A stretch of 26,476 bases of DNA from Planctomycetota bacterium (GCA_029259935.1 JAJDEH010000119.1:1-26476); one strand, 5' to 3'. Positions 1-9,089 are shown, counted from the first letter of the stretch. A program made the numbers and translations. Notes: a model not told the origin generated them from the letters alone.

Positions 1-1619
1 GGCGGCGGCAGCACCGCGACCATTGTGGGAGCGACCACCAATATCGCCAGCATCACTAGGAGATCCAAGGCACCGATCACCATCAGGGCCGTGGCCGGAG
101 CCTGAACCTGCCCCCGCACGGGTTCGAAGCGCGGGTTCAACGTCGCGCTGGTGCCTGCATCTGTCTCTAACTCGCCCCCACTTTGACTTAGCTCGAATCC
201 CTTTTTCACCTCGGCACTTCGCAGCACCACGAGCGCCCAGATCGACACTGCGGCGCTAACAAGCCAAATCGGACTACACGGCAGCAATCCCGCCGCCGCG
301 CCAAACGCCACAAGTGTGGGAGACTTGAGCTTCCTCATGCTAAGCCCGGCCATGAGCATCAAGACGCCAACCGGCGTCGCGATTATGGAAAACACCCATG
401 CGTCGAACATGTCGTCGCCGAAATAGCGACGATACCAAGTCCAAGTGATCGACGCGATGATCAGCCAGATCAAGGGAATCAGTGTATTGATGGCACCGAT
501 GATGATCAGCGCCAGTGCGGACTGATTCACCGCTTGTCGGGCCGCAGCGATACTCTGGCTGGCCACAGAATCGGAAGTCGAGGATCGGCCTACCGCGATC
601 GGATCAAATCGGGCGGAAGCAACGGGCAGACGCCGCGTGGCCGCCGGCTTGTCGGCCGGATGTTCGATCGACTCGATGTCCGTCTTGACGTCGCTTGCGT
701 GCTGGTAACGCCGCTCCGGCTCCCGTTCCAGCGCCCGCATGACAACATGATCCAATCCTGCATCGATCTGCGCCCTTTCCGACGGCGGTTCGAAGCGGCC
801 CAGCGGCAGTTCGCCGGTCAGCAATTCGTAGAACACAACGCCCAGTGAATAAATGTCCGCGCGGTGATCGACGGCCAGCGGGTTGTTCATTTGTTCGGGA
901 GCCATGTAGTGCAAGGTTCCCATCATCTGATGGCTGTAGGTCAACTTTTCGCCGGGCGCCGTCGTTCCCAATAGCTTCGCCAGTCCAAAGTCGGCGATCC
1001 GCACACGGCCGCGGCGGTCGAGCAAGATGTTTTCCGGCTTGATGTCGCGATGCACGACGCCCTCTTCATGGGCGAACTGCAAGGCTTCGCAGATCTGGGG
1101 CACAATTGCCAAAGCTTCGGGAGCGGTTAGCCGCTCGGACATGATCGACTGCCGAAGATTGACGCCGTCGACATACTCCATGATGAAGTAAAACAAACCG
1201 CTGGATTCACCGAATTCGTAGACAGTGACAATGTTTGGATGATTGAGCTGCGCGAGGGCGCGCGCCTCGCGGGCGAACCGTTCGGCAAAGGCCGGATCGC
1301 GACCGAATTTTGGCGGCAAAATCTTCAGGGCGACCGTCCGATCCAAGTCACGTTGCCGCGCTTTATAAACCGCTCCCATGCCGCCTTCGCCCAGCAGTTC
1401 CAAAATCTCCAACTTGGGGAACAGCTCGGCCAGTTCTGCTGGCTGGGGAGCGCCAAACCAATTTCCCAGCCCCGACGTCGGATTCTCTTTACCTTCTGGT
1501 AACACGCCATTGGTCGGTTCCATCATGCCCGCCTCCAACAGACACGCGGGACAGAGACCGTCCGGTGCATCCGCGCCCAGTTCAGATTGGCATCGCGGAC
1601 ATAAATTCGATTCGGCCAT
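1..1619 (-). CDS. Membrane Ser/Thr protein kinase (C-terminus cut by window edge)
   Basis: Reading the minus strand from the ATG at 1619 gives 539 open codons that run off the left edge, so the C-terminus is missing. Residues 7-26 hold two CPxC pairs (CPRC and CPAC), a small zinc-knuckle-like N-terminus. The Hanks-type kinase domain spans about 70-320: glycine loop GEGGMGAVYK, catalytic lysine K99 in VALKIL, HRDIKPENIL from H190, DFG at 210-212 and APE at 240-242. All key residues are present, so it should be active. After a linker come several hydrophobic segments (first about 368-391, SALALIIIGAINTLIPLIWL), so the kinase domain is presumably cytoplasmic and membrane-tethered. A GGAG lies 9 nt upstream of the ATG. 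The substrate is unknown. Kinases of this layout are abundant in planctomycetes; the family call is firm, the role is not. Confidence 0.95.
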   Translation of the reverse strand, partial: MAESNLCPRCQSELGADAPDGLCPACLLEAGMMEPTNGVLPEGKENPTSGLGNWFGAPQPAELAELFPKLEILELLGEGGMGAVYKARQRDLDRTVALKILPPKFGRDPAFAERFAREARALAQLNHPNIVTVYEFGESSGLFYFIMEYVDGVNLRQSIMSERLTAPEALAIVPQICEALQFAHEEGVVHRDIKPENILLDRRGRVRIADFGLAKLLGTTAPGEKLTYSHQMMGTLHYMAPEQMNNPLAVDHRADIYSLGVVFYELLTGELPLGRFEPPSERAQIDAGLDHVVMRALEREPERRYQHASDVKTDIESIEHPADKPAATRRLPVASARFDPIAVGRSSTSDSVASQSIAAARQAVNQSALALIIIGAINTLIPLIWLIIASITWTWYRRYFGDDMFDAWVFSIIATPVGVLMLMAGLSMRKLKSPTLVAFGAAAGLLPCSPIWLVSAAVSIWALVVLRSAEVKKGFELSQSGGELETDAGTSATLNPRFEPVRGQVQAPATALMVIGALDLLVMLAILVVAPTMVAVLPP

Positions 1620-1740
1620 GGCGGATATCTCCGGTCGAGTGATTCGTCTACGTACTTCCTTCCGGAAAATCACCGCAAGGTTACAAGAAATCCGCGAATA
1701 TTTTTGGTGCAAGTGCCGTAAGGGCATGTAAGAGAATAAC

Positions 1741-1853
1741 TTGTGGTGCGGGCGTCTCGCCTGCCGATTAGTTTCGTGGTGCAGGCGTCCCGCCCATAAA
1801 TTTGTGGTGCAGGCGTCCCGCCTGCCCATTGCAGCCGAGACGGCTGCACCACA
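1741..1853. repeat. Cluster of four short hairpin repeats (REP-like)
   Basis: Four copies of a 23-26 bp unit lie between the kinase start and the next gene. Copies at 1743-1765, 1776-1795 and 1804-1826 point right; the copy at 1831-1853 points left. A unit is GTGGT followed by a hairpin with 7-bp arms (GCAGGCG and CGCCTGC) and a 3-nt loop (TCT or TCC). The first copy has GCGGGCG on the left arm, which still pairs through a G-U. The inverted fourth copy has arms GCAGCCG and CGGCTGC, a paired change on both sides. The second copy has lost the end of its right arm. The same unit recurs near 9024. A conserved tetranucleotide-like flank plus a palindrome recalls REP elements, but no REP transposase gene is in the window. 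Confidence 0.8.
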
Positions 1854-1862
1854 TGAGCGATG

Positions 1863-2789
1863 CTAGGAGAAGAGCTTTTTGATGGCCAGATAGCCTTCAT
1901 CGCGTTCGGCCAATTTTCGTTCGATCGTCTCCGGGGTGTACTCAAAAATTCCCCGACCGGTCTTGACTCCCAAATGGCCTTCGCTGAGGAGATTTTTGAT
2001 CAGATCGTGGACCTGCCGGTCGGATCGAATGTGTTGAATCAACTCGCTGAAGCATTTGCTACCGATGTCGATTCCGGCAAAGTCATACACTTGCAATGGC
2101 CCCACGGCCGCCGTGCGAAATCCAATGCTGCCCCGGAATGCCCGGTCGATGTCTTCCGGGTCGGCCACGCCTTGCTCAACTAAATCCAGAATCTCGCGAT
2201 ACATGGCGACCTGAATGCGGTTGATAATAAAGCCAGGCACTTCTTTTCGTAGCAGCACGGCCGTCTTGCCGATTTTCTCCAGCACTGCGATCGCGCGGTC
2301 GGTCGTTTCCTTATCAGTTTTTTGCCCCGCCACGACTTCGACCAATGGAACAATGTGCGGTGGGTTGAACCAATGCGTGTCGATGGCCCGCTGGGGCAAC
2401 TTCATCCGCGCCGAGATTTCCGTCATGGGCCAAGTCGACGTGTTGCTGGCCAAGATCGTCGCGTCGGCAACCAGCGTTTCGAGTTCGGCAAACAACCTCT
2501 GTTTCAGTTCAAGATCTTCCGCGACGGCTTCGGTCACGAACGTGGCGTCTTGCAAGGCATCTTCTTGCGTGTCGCAAACCGTGATGCGGTCGAGGACGGA
2601 GTCGATTTGCGCGCCGTCGAATAGATCGGCGTCGACTTCATGTTGCAAGTTGGTACGAATGCGACCGGGGGCCGACTCCCGCGCCGGTTCAAATGCGTCG
2701 TAGCAGCGAACCGTATGGCCGCCCACGGCGAACGCCTGCACGATGCCATGCCCCATCGTGCCCAGTCCGAGTACGCTAATCGTTTCCAA
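1863..2789 (-). CDS. 3-hydroxyacyl-CoA dehydrogenase family protein
   Basis: A 308-residue protein of the NAD-dependent 3-hydroxyacyl-CoA/3-hydroxybutyryl-CoA dehydrogenase family, which oxidises L-3-hydroxyacyl-CoA to 3-ketoacyl-CoA. The N-terminus is a Rossmann fold starting almost at once (GLGTMGHGIVQAF). The family active-site segment THWFNPPHIVPLVEVV follows mid-protein, then the all-alpha C-terminal domain (PGFIINRIQVAMYREILDLVE). The frame is open to an ATG at 2879, but the TTG at 2789 is preferred: GGAGG sits 8 nt upstream, the Rossmann motif then begins at the expected place, and a good promoter (2851-2879) covers the ATG, which would therefore not be transcribed. Length fits the family. 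Related enzymes act on carnitine or gulonate, so the exact substrate is open. It appears to be a single-gene unit. Confidence 0.9.
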   Translation of the reverse strand: METISVLGLGTMGHGIVQAFAVGGHTVRCYDAFEPARESAPGRIRTNLQHEVDADLFDGAQIDSVLDRITVCDTQEDALQDATFVTEAVAEDLELKQRLFAELETLVADATILASNTSTWPMTEISARMKLPQRAIDTHWFNPPHIVPLVEVVAGQKTDKETTDRAIAVLEKIGKTAVLLRKEVPGFIINRIQVAMYREILDLVEQGVADPEDIDRAFRGSIGFRTAAVGPLQVYDFAGIDIGSKCFSELIQHIRSDRQVHDLIKNLLSEGHLGVKTGRGIFEYTPETIERKLAERDEGYLAIKKLFS

Positions 2790-2830
2790 CGTTGAAACCT
2801 CCGGCGCTGCCGTTTGGTGTGGATCGTTCG

Positions 2831-2857
2831 GTATAATCGACGAGCAAGCGATTATAC
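2831..2857. promoter_or_regulatory. Perfect 9-bp inverted repeat over the -10 box (candidate operator)
   Basis: GTATAATCG (2831-2839) and CGATTATAC (2849-2857) are perfect inverted arms separated by 9 nt. The right arm contains the -10 hexamer of the dehydrogenase promoter and the left arm lies around or just past the predicted start of transcription. A dimeric repressor bound here would block the promoter. No adjacent regulator gene is an obvious partner. The arms could also be two opposed TATAAT boxes. Confidence 0.5.
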
Positions 2858-2879
2858 TCGATCGGCCACTGCGGGTCAC
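2851..2879 (-). promoter_or_regulatory. Sigma70-type promoter of the acyl-CoA dehydrogenase gene
   Basis: On the minus strand GTGACC (2879-2874; 4 of 6 to TTGACA) is followed by a 17-nt spacer and a perfect TATAAT (2856-2851). Transcription would start near 2844, about 55 nt upstream of the TTG start at 2789. Position and spacing are seen; activity is inferred. Confidence 0.6.
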
Positions 2880-2906
2880 TTTCGCCGAACGCGACTTACC
2901 CCAATC

Positions 2907-3986
2907 CTAGTAGCGGAAAATCCAATCGACCGTGAGCCGGTTGTCGAGCACATCGCGGCGGTCGGTTAGAGGGGCTTCCCAGGCAACTCCGATTTCCATT
3001 CCGGCATTCGGTTTGAACTTCAACCCCACCGCGCCGGTCACGATGTCGTTGCCGGCCACGCCAGACGAGCCAAAATTAAACAAGTCACCACCTTCGACGC
3101 CCGGAATTCCCGCTCGACCGGCTCGCATGTAGTGATACCAGTTCATTTCTCCGACCCAATAGAAATTGGAACAGCCCAAGCGACGGTCGATGTGATTCGA
3201 CCAATACCAGATTTGGCTTTCGGCGGCTGTATCGGTCGGCAATAGAAATCCGCTGGTGGTCATCCAATGCCAGGCACAAAACTTGGCCCCGCCCGACATG
3301 AACAGGGCAAACATCCCGTCGCCGTTGCCTTGCAGCGAGCGAGTACTGCCGACCGGCAATTCGTAGGTGACGCCGGCGCTCAAGATGCGCTGCGACTGGG
3401 GGTCGGCGAACAGCACATACTTCAAACCAGCGTTAATATCGCCCCAGCCGTCGTTGATTAACGGATTGTCCGACATGATGAAGCCGTCCTTGGTGGCAAT
3501 TATCGAAAGCCTTTCGGTCAACGCCGCGCGAACTTGCAACGCCAACAACCTGACACTGCCTCCGCCCGTCGCCAAGGGAAACTTGTGCCGCAAGAAGATC
3601 AAGCGAGCTTCGGTCAACGTGCGCGGATCTTCGAAGAAGACCGGATTCGTCATCGGGCTAATGAAGCCACTGAAGCGCGGGTCGCTGGCGGCAATCGGAC
3701 CGAATAAATTCGGCTTGCGACAATAACATCCGCAACAATCACCACACCCGTCGCACTCGCAGCCGCCAACGTCCGAGCAACAAGGTCCGTCGCAGGTGTC
3801 GTAGCCGTCGTAATCGAATGAGTTCGGCGGTTCCGGGGCGAGCTGGTCAGCCGCATCGAACGATGTGACCACGGGATCCTCGTTGCCGCCGTCTATATAC
3901 CGGATCACATTCCCGGCTTGCAGCGCGGTCAGATTTGTGACCGTAAAAATGAGTAGCGCGGCCGCCGTGGAGAGCGTCTTGTACAT
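2907..3986 (-). CDS. Secreted Cys-rich protein with predicted outer-membrane beta-barrel
   Basis: A 359-residue protein from the ATG at 3986. Residues 1-24 (MYKTLSTAAALLIFTVTNL onward to ALQA) are a good Sec signal peptide. An acidic, Pro-rich stretch leads into residues 65-89, which contain ten cysteines (TCDGPCC, GCECDGCGDCCGCYC). The remaining 260 residues have alternating polar/hydrophobic strands rich in Gly, Asn and aromatics, and the chain ends WIFRY, with the terminal aromatic residue typical of barrel proteins inserted by BamA. I infer an outer-membrane barrel with a Cys-rich N-terminal plug or surface segment. The frame is also open to an ATG at 4067, which would add 27 hydrophobic residues before the signal peptide; that start is less likely. 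No exact family is recognised; planctomycete BBP7-type porins are a possible relative. Function unknown. Confidence 0.75.
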   Translation of the reverse strand: MYKTLSTAAALLIFTVTNLTALQAGNVIRYIDGGNEDPVVTSFDAADQLAPEPPNSFDYDGYDTCDGPCCSDVGGCECDGCGDCCGCYCRKPNLFGPIAASDPRFSGFISPMTNPVFFEDPRTLTEARLIFLRHKFPLATGGGSVRLLALQVRAALTERLSIIATKDGFIMSDNPLINDGWGDINAGLKYVLFADPQSQRILSAGVTYELPVGSTRSLQGNGDGMFALFMSGGAKFCAWHWMTTSGFLLPTDTAAESQIWYWSNHIDRRLGCSNFYWVGEMNWYHYMRAGRAGIPGVEGGDLFNFGSSGVAGNDIVTGAVGLKFKPNAGMEIGVAWEAPLTDRRDVLDNRLTVDWIFRY

Positions 3987-4150
3987 GGAATTTGCCCCAG
4001 GGGAGTCGGAGAGTAGGTTGGCACGAAGGCACGCTGGCGCAAGAAGTGCGACGAAGAACGCTAGCATCCTTGCAATGCTATAGAGTCATCGACGACTCGC
4101 GAGGAATTCTGCAGCCACCCGGCAGCCCGTCCGTAGCTTGGCTAGGACCC

Positions 4151-4176
4151 ATAAAACCCTACCGTTGGAAGGTAGC
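4151..4176 (-). terminator. Possible terminator after the DUF1501 gene
   Basis: Read on the minus strand, CTACC (4175-4171) and GGTAG (4163-4159) form a 5-bp stem with a 7-nt loop, followed by GGTTTTAT. It lies 12 nt beyond the DUF1501 stop codon. The stem is short, so the call is tentative. Confidence 0.35.
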
Positions 4177-4187
4177 GACGACGAGGA

Positions 4188-5651
4188 TTACGCGACCACG
4201 TCGAGGATCGGTTTGCCATAATCGATGTCCAGCCGCTTGTGGCCGGGCACCTCCAGACGGCGCGGATCGATCCCCATCTGGTGCAAGATGGTGGCGTGAA
4301 TATCGGTCACATAGTGGCGGTTCTCGGCCGCGTGAAAGCCGATTTCGTCGGTGGCACCGTGGGCGATGCCCCCCTTCAAACCGCCCCCCGCCATCCAGAC
4401 CGAAAATCCGTAAGGGTGATGATCGCGGCCGTCGGACCGCTCCGAACCGGGTGTGCGGCCAAATTCCGTCGCCCAGACAACGAGTGTTTCGTCCAGCAGC
4501 CCTCGCTGCTTGAGATCCTTCAAAAGGCCAGCGATCGGCTTGTCCACTCGCCCGCAATTCCTGGTGTGGTTCGACTTCAGCTTGGAATGGGCATCCCAGC
4601 CGCCACCACCGCCGCCGCCATCATAAATCTGGATAAAGCGCGTACCACGTTCGACCAGCCGCCGCGCGGCTAGTGCTTGCCGGCCCATACCCTGCGTTGA
4701 TTTGTCATTCAGTCCGTATAACTCTTGAGTCTTCTGAGTTTCGTCGGCCAGGTTTACGACTTTGGGCACGGACATCTGCATGCGGAAGGCGAGTTCATGG
4801 GCCTTGATTCGCGCTCGCAGCTTGGCGTCGTCCGGATACTCGACCGCCGTGAGTTCGTTCAGATCGCGTAGCAAATCAAGCTGATGACGACGTTCGCGCA
4901 CGCCAATGTTCGACCCGGGCGTGCCGAACGGCAGCGGGTTTTTCGGGTCGAGCGTCATCCGCACTCCCGAATGCTGCGGCCCTAGGTAGCTGCCGTCGTG
5001 CGCGCCAACTCCGCCGCAACAATCGCCCGGCGGTGGACCCATGACGACAAACTGAGGCAAGTTTTCGTTGATCGATCCCAGGCCGTAGTGAACCCATGAA
5101 CCGATCGAAGGATAAAACCCGTCGAAGATGTGCCGCCCGGTATGGAACTGCAGTTGCGCCGCGTGGTCGTTGTCGGTCGTCCACATCGAACGCACCACGG
5201 CAATGTCGTCAATGCAGTCGCCCACGTGCGGCCACCAATCGCTGACTTCAATCCCACTTTCGCCACGTTTCTGATAGCCAACTTGCAACGGATAGATCGA
5301 CGCCATCAGTGCCCGCGGCTTGCCCGAAAAGTCGCGCACATTCTTGCGATAAAAAGGAGAATCGAGAACCGTCGATTTGTAGGGCGATTCCTCAATGGTC
5401 AATCCGGCATATTTGTTAATCGCCGGCTTGTGATCAAATGACTCCAGGTGGCTGGTGCCGCCGTTCATGAAAAACCAAATCACGCTCTTCGCTTTTGGCG
5501 TGAAGTGCGGTTGGCCGCTGGGTGGAGATGACGAAGCCGCCGCGCCGTCGCGTTGCAGCAGCGAGCCCAGTGCCAACCCGGTGAATCCCAGACCACAATC
5601 GGCGAGGAACTGGCGTCGTTGTGTTCGGCCACAAGGAAATTCGCTTTTCAT
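4188..5651 (-). CDS. DUF1501 family protein, Tat-exported
   Basis: A 487-residue member of DUF1501, a planctomycete-rich family with the alkaline phosphatase/sulfatase fold whose enzymatic role is unproven. The N-terminus has a twin-arginine signal (R12-R13 in TQRRQFL, then a Gly/Ala/Leu stretch), so it is exported folded. Family landmarks include [17 protein letters not shown] near residue 60, a Gly run followed by [12 protein letters not shown] near 350, [12 protein letters not shown] near 400 and [16 protein letters not shown], with His and Asp residues in the positions expected of metal ligands. Length is normal. AGGAA lies about 8 nt before the ATG. It starts 20 nt after the stop of the PSCyt1/DUF1549/DUF1553 gene, the usual partner, so the two are co-transcribed and probably act together outside the cytoplasm. 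Substrate unknown. Confidence 0.92.
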   Translation of the reverse strand: MKSEFPCGRTQRRQFLADCGLGFTGLALGSLLQRDGAAASSSPPSGQPHFTPKAKSVIWFFMNGGTSHLESFDHKPAINKYAGLTIEESPYKSTVLDSPFYRKNVRDFSGKPRALMASIYPLQVGYQKRGESGIEVSDWWPHVGDCIDDIAVVRSMWTTDNDHAAQLQFHTGRHIFDGFYPSIGSWVHYGLGSINENLPQFVVMGPPPGDCCGGVGAHDGSYLGPQHSGVRMTLDPKNPLPFGTPGSNIGVRERRHQLDLLRDLNELTAVEYPDDAKLRARIKAHELAFRMQMSVPKVVNLADETQKTQELYGLNDKSTQGMGRQALAARRLVERGTRFIQIYDGGGGGGGWDAHSKLKSNHTRNCGRVDKPIAGLLKDLKQRGLLDETLVVWATEFGRTPGSERSDGRDHHPYGFSVWMAGGGLKGGIAHGATDEIGFHAAENRHYVTDIHATILHQMGIDPRRLEVPGHKRLDIDYGKPILDVVA

Positions 5652-5671
5652 CTTTCGATTCCTACGTTTGC

Positions 5672-8600
5672 CTACCTAACCGTGACAAAGTCATTATGCA
5701 GCAGCAGCACGTGAACCAGATTCTCGCGAGCCCGCGTTGCCGAATCGGCCGCCGGCTTCCTCCGCGCCGATCCGCCCGCGGTAAATTGCTCCGTGGACTT
5801 TTCGCTTAACAGCTTCGCATGATTTTGTAAGAACTGTCGGCATCTTGCCGATTCCGCATCCGTTGGCGAACGCGACAAAATGGTCTCAAAGGCCGCCTCG
5901 ACAAAGTTGTCTTCCGCAGCGGTCAGTTGTCCGGCAATCGTTCGCGCGGCGTCCAATACCAAGCCACTATTCATCATCGCCAGCGACTGCTGAGGGACGA
6001 CACTTTCCTTTCGCCGGTAACACGAATTCGGATCGGCCACGTCGAACGTCTCCAGCATAGCCATCTTTTCATTGGGCGTATTGCGAAAATAAAGACTGCG
6101 GCGAGACACTTTTTCGCCGTCTCGCTCGGAAATCTCGGGGCCACCCAATTCAAGATCCAACTGGCGTGCGAGGTGCAGCGTACTATCGCGGACCGCTTCC
6201 GCTTCCATGCGGCGCGAGTTCATCCGCCAATAAAAATGATTCTCTGGCTCCGCCCGGTGCGCGGATTCCATCGCCGACGCCCGTGATGCCATCCGATAAG
6301 TGGCAGACAAGACGATTTGACGGTGCAGCGGTTTCATGCGCCAGTTGTTGGCAATCAACTCCGATGCCAGCCAATCGAGCAGTTGCGGATGCGTCGGCGT
6401 GCGGCCATTGAGCCCAAAGTTTTCGGGCGTCGCCACCAGCGGCTGGCCAAAATGACGGCCCCACAAATGATTGGCCGCCACGCGAGCCGTGCGTGGATTT
6501 TTATCACTCGCAATCCACTGGGCTAGTGCGGTCCTGCGGCCGGTGCTGGTTTTCGGATACTGGTCGCCAAGCGGAGCGAAGGACTCGGAGGGATTCGTGA
6601 CCGCCTCGCGAGCCGTAGTCCGTTTCTTTCGGGCGGCGTCCAACGCTTGTTTCGCATTCGCACTCTCGCCTTGTTGCTCTAGCTTCAAGACCTCGTGTTC
6701 CGCTTTGACGACATCGACTTGAAGGGCCGCCGCGGCCGCCTGCAGGGCAAGTTGCTTGGGGTCTTCTTCGGTGCCGTTGGAAAAACCGGCGATCGTGGCT
6801 TGCAGCCGAGCCGTCACGGAAGTCAGTTCGGCTTCGGCAATTTTGACGGATACCTCGGCCAGCTTGACGGACCGCTCGGCGTCCCGCAGCCGCTGGCGCA
6901 TCGTTTCCAACGATTCGGCATGCTCGCTGATTTTTAATTCCAAAAACTCCGCCGACCCCGCATGGACCCACAGCGCGAATTTGCCGTCACGCCGCTCCAC
7001 CGGCATCACGTAGTCCAACTTCCGCTCGCCGTTGAGGTCAATCGTCAGGCTCGAGCCGATCACCGATACGTCAAGCGTGGCTTCTTCCCCCACTTTCAGT
7101 GACGTCTTGACGATGCCTTCGCGAGGATATGCCTGGTTGCCTCCGACGCGATGAAAGGCCTGCACGCTTTGGCTGCTGTCGCCCGTGCTGGTGTAGACAT
7201 CCTGGGAATTGCCCTGATCCTGATAATCAAAACTAAAACCGACCGAGCGATAAGTGCCCGGCTGCAGCGGGCGGTATCGTAGGTGAACCGTGAAGTCGCG
7301 AGGGTGATTGGCTTGGGTCACCATGGTCGCAAAACTGGTGACCGCTTTCTCGACCAAATGATTGTCTTCATAGACCCAGTTGCCGCTGTAGACCTTCCAG
7401 GTGTCCGGTCTGGCCTTGGAAAAATCGTCGCTTAGAAATACCTGGCCTTCGGTTTCGGTGGACGGTTTCGCATTCGCGGCGGCAATTTGTTTATGCAACT
7501 CGGCGGACTTCCCTACGGCCTTGGCCAGTTGCTCCTTGGCGGCAGTAACGCCTTGGCGGGGCTTTTCAATCAACGTCTCACGAACGCCCGTCCGCATCGC
7601 TGGATACCAAGCGCCCAGCGGCAACTCAATCGGTTGGACGACGACTTGGTCCGCGCCAAGCGAATTGGGGACGCCCGGCGCGAGCGGCTTCGACTCGTCG
7701 GGATAACGATTGTCACCGCGTTCAAAACGATAAGTTGGTACTTCGGGCTCTTTGTCGTACACCAACGCAATGCCGTCGTTGAGGACTTGGCCCAGCGTGG
7801 CGTCCTTCTGCGTTTTCGTCAACGCCGAGATTGGGTCGGTGCGAACGTGATGCGGCTCGAAGAACGCACGAAATCGATAATACTCTTCTTGGCTGATCGG
7901 ATCGAACTTATGATTGTGGCAGCGGCAGCATCGAAACGTCACCCCCAAAAACGCTTCTCCCGTTCGTTCGACCGTTTCGAACATCGACACGTTACGATCA
8001 AACTTGTACCAGTTGCGGCCCAGATACCCGGTGGCAGGCAGCACTTGCGGATCGTCGCCGGCAATTTCGTCGGCCGCCAGCATCTCGCGGATCATCGCGT
8101 CATAGCCTTTGTCGTCGTTGAGCGAACGGACGATCCAGTCGCGCCATCGCCAAATGTGCCGCTGGCTATAGCGGATTTCGTTAATCCCTCGGCTGCCATA
8201 CCAATCGCTGTAACGCCAAACGTCCATCCAATGCCGGCCCCAGCGCTCGCCATATTGAGGTCGCGAGAGTAAATCGTCGACGACCGATTCGAACGCCGCG
8301 GGCCGGTCGTCGGCCAGGAATTGCAATAGCTCCCCGCGCGTCGGCGGCATGCCGATCAGATCCAGATAGACTCGCCGCAACCAGATTCCTTTGGCTGCCT
8401 GGCCGGCGTGGGGCAGTTGCTGTTGATCCCTTTTGGCCGCGATAAAGCGGTCGATTTCATTGCGACACCACGAATCGTCTTCGACAGCCGGCGAGGCAGG
8501 CCGAGTAATCGGGCGATACGACCACCAAGTTCGCGGGTCGGCTTGTGGTTCTTCGTCTTTAGGGGCAACGGCTCCTTCCGCGATCCAAGCTCGAATGATG

Positions 8601-8917
8601 TCGATCTCTTCCGCCTTCAGCGGCGAGCCCTCGTTGGCTGGCGGCATGCGAAATCCGGCGTCACCGGTCAGTACATCGATCAACAAACTCTCGCCCGGCT
8701 TGCTCGGCTCGATGGGTGAACCGCCGTCTCCACCCGCGATCAGCTTGGCCGCCGTATCCAGTCGCAGGCCCGACTGTTGTTTCAGCGCGCCGTGACAGGC
8801 GTAACACTTGTACTCCAACAGCGGTTTGACGTCCTTAACATAATCCACCGCCAGCAAGTTGGGCGTCGTCAGCAAGGCAACTAAAAGAGCCGCGATGGAG
8901 CGAGTGGAATTCGTCAT
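5672..8917 (-). CDS. PSCyt1-DUF1549-DUF1553 protein with inserted LamG-like domain
   Basis: A large exported protein of 1081 residues from the ATG at 8917. Residues 1-23 form a signal peptide. C38-Y-A-C-H42 is a haem-c attachment motif within the planctomycete cytochrome-like PSCyt1 domain. DUF1549 (PSCyt2) follows at about 150-360 ([36 protein letters not shown]). About residues 492-680 look like a LamG/DUF1080-type jelly roll ([32 protein letters not shown]), then a charged coiled coil to about 785, then DUF1553 (PSD1) ([39 protein letters not shown]). The frame is open to an ATG at 8965, but that ATG overlaps an extended -10 box, so 8917 is preferred although no clear ribosome site precedes it. 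It leads a two-gene unit with DUF1501. A redox or carbohydrate-binding role is inferred only. Confidence 0.93.
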   Translation of the reverse strand: MTNSTRSIAALLVALLTTPNLLAVDYVKDVKPLLEYKCYACHGALKQQSGLRLDTAAKLIAGGDGGSPIEPSKPGESLLIDVLTGDAGFRMPPANEGSPLKAEEIDIIRAWIAEGAVAPKDEEPQADPRTWWSYRPITRPASPAVEDDSWCRNEIDRFIAAKRDQQQLPHAGQAAKGIWLRRVYLDLIGMPPTRGELLQFLADDRPAAFESVVDDLLSRPQYGERWGRHWMDVWRYSDWYGSRGINEIRYSQRHIWRWRDWIVRSLNDDKGYDAMIREMLAADEIAGDDPQVLPATGYLGRNWYKFDRNVSMFETVERTGEAFLGVTFRCCRCHNHKFDPISQEEYYRFRAFFEPHHVRTDPISALTKTQKDATLGQVLNDGIALVYDKEPEVPTYRFERGDNRYPDESKPLAPGVPNSLGADQVVVQPIELPLGAWYPAMRTGVRETLIEKPRQGVTAAKEQLAKAVGKSAELHKQIAAANAKPSTETEGQVFLSDDFSKARPDTWKVYSGNWVYEDNHLVEKAVTSFATMVTQANHPRDFTVHLRYRPLQPGTYRSVGFSFDYQDQGNSQDVYTSTGDSSQSVQAFHRVGGNQAYPREGIVKTSLKVGEEATLDVSVIGSSLTIDLNGERKLDYVMPVERRDGKFALWVHAGSAEFLELKISEHAESLETMRQRLRDAERSVKLAEVSVKIAEAELTSVTARLQATIAGFSNGTEEDPKQLALQAAAAALQVDVVKAEHEVLKLEQQGESANAKQALDAARKKRTTAREAVTNPSESFAPLGDQYPKTSTGRRTALAQWIASDKNPRTARVAANHLWGRHFGQPLVATPENFGLNGRTPTHPQLLDWLASELIANNWRMKPLHRQIVLSATYRMASRASAMESAHRAEPENHFYWRMNSRRMEAEAVRDSTLHLARQLDLELGGPEISERDGEKVSRRSLYFRNTPNEKMAMLETFDVADPNSCYRRKESVVPQQSLAMMNSGLVLDAARTIAGQLTAAEDNFVEAAFETILSRSPTDAESARCRQFLQNHAKLLSEKSTEQFTAGGSARRKPAADSATRARENLVHVLLLHNDFVTVR

Positions 8918-8963
8918 GGCGAGGAATTGATGTGGGTGGGAAGGCAGGCGGGAAACGCCTCTC

Positions 8964-8972
8964 ATTATATCA
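8964..8972 (-). promoter_or_regulatory. Extended -10 promoter of the PSCyt1/DUF1501 unit
   Basis: On the minus strand TGATATAAT (8972-8964) is a perfect extended -10 element (TG-N-TATAAT). The hexamer 17 nt upstream, GTGTAA, matches the -35 consensus at only 3 of 6 positions, as is common with extended -10 promoters. Transcription would start near 8957, giving a leader of about 40 nt to the ATG at 8917. Confidence 0.55.
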
Positions 8973-9022
8973 ACTCACAATGCGGATTACACATTCAAAA
9001 TGCGTTCGCTGTGTGTGGGCTA

Positions 9023-9073
9023 ATTGTGGTGCGGTCGTCTCGGCTGCGGCAGGCGAGACGCCTGCACCACAAT
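9023..9073. repeat. Inverted pair of the hairpin repeat; possible two-way terminator
   Basis: Two copies of the unit seen at 1741-1853 lie head to head. The right-pointing copy (9026-9047) has arms GCGGTCG and CGGCTGC; the left-pointing copy (9049-9070) has arms GCAGGCG and CGCCTGC around AGA. The outer ends ATTGTGGTGC (9023-9032) and GCACCACAAT (9064-9073) are perfect 10-bp complements and the inner CGTCTCG/CGAGACG also pair, so the whole element can form one long stem. It sits between the end of the SRPBCC gene and the promoter of the PSCyt1 gene, where it could stop read-through. The arrangement resembles a BIME, a pair of inverted REPs. Confidence 0.75.
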
Positions 9074-9089
9074 CCTGAATCCTGGAAAA

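Noticed and set aside
1649..1685. TGTAAC...CGTA on the minus strand upstream of the kinase, resembling an ECF sigma promoter
   Set aside because: The 27-nt spacing is far from the usual 16-17 nt, so it does not fit known ECF promoters.
1670..1945. Minus-strand frame translating the hairpin repeats
   Set aside because: Its sequence is only the translated repeat units (RDACTT/RDARTT) plus antisense or overlapping sequence, a typical spurious repeat-derived frame.
4067..4067. Upstream ATG for the Cys-rich barrel protein
   Set aside because: It would bury a good signal peptide behind 27 extra residues; the ATG at 3986 gives a normal exported protein. Not fully excluded.
7487..8272. 261-codon plus-strand open frame inside the PSCyt1/DUF1549 gene
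   Set aside because: It is the complement of the DUF1549 region, which is a clear family match on the minus strand.
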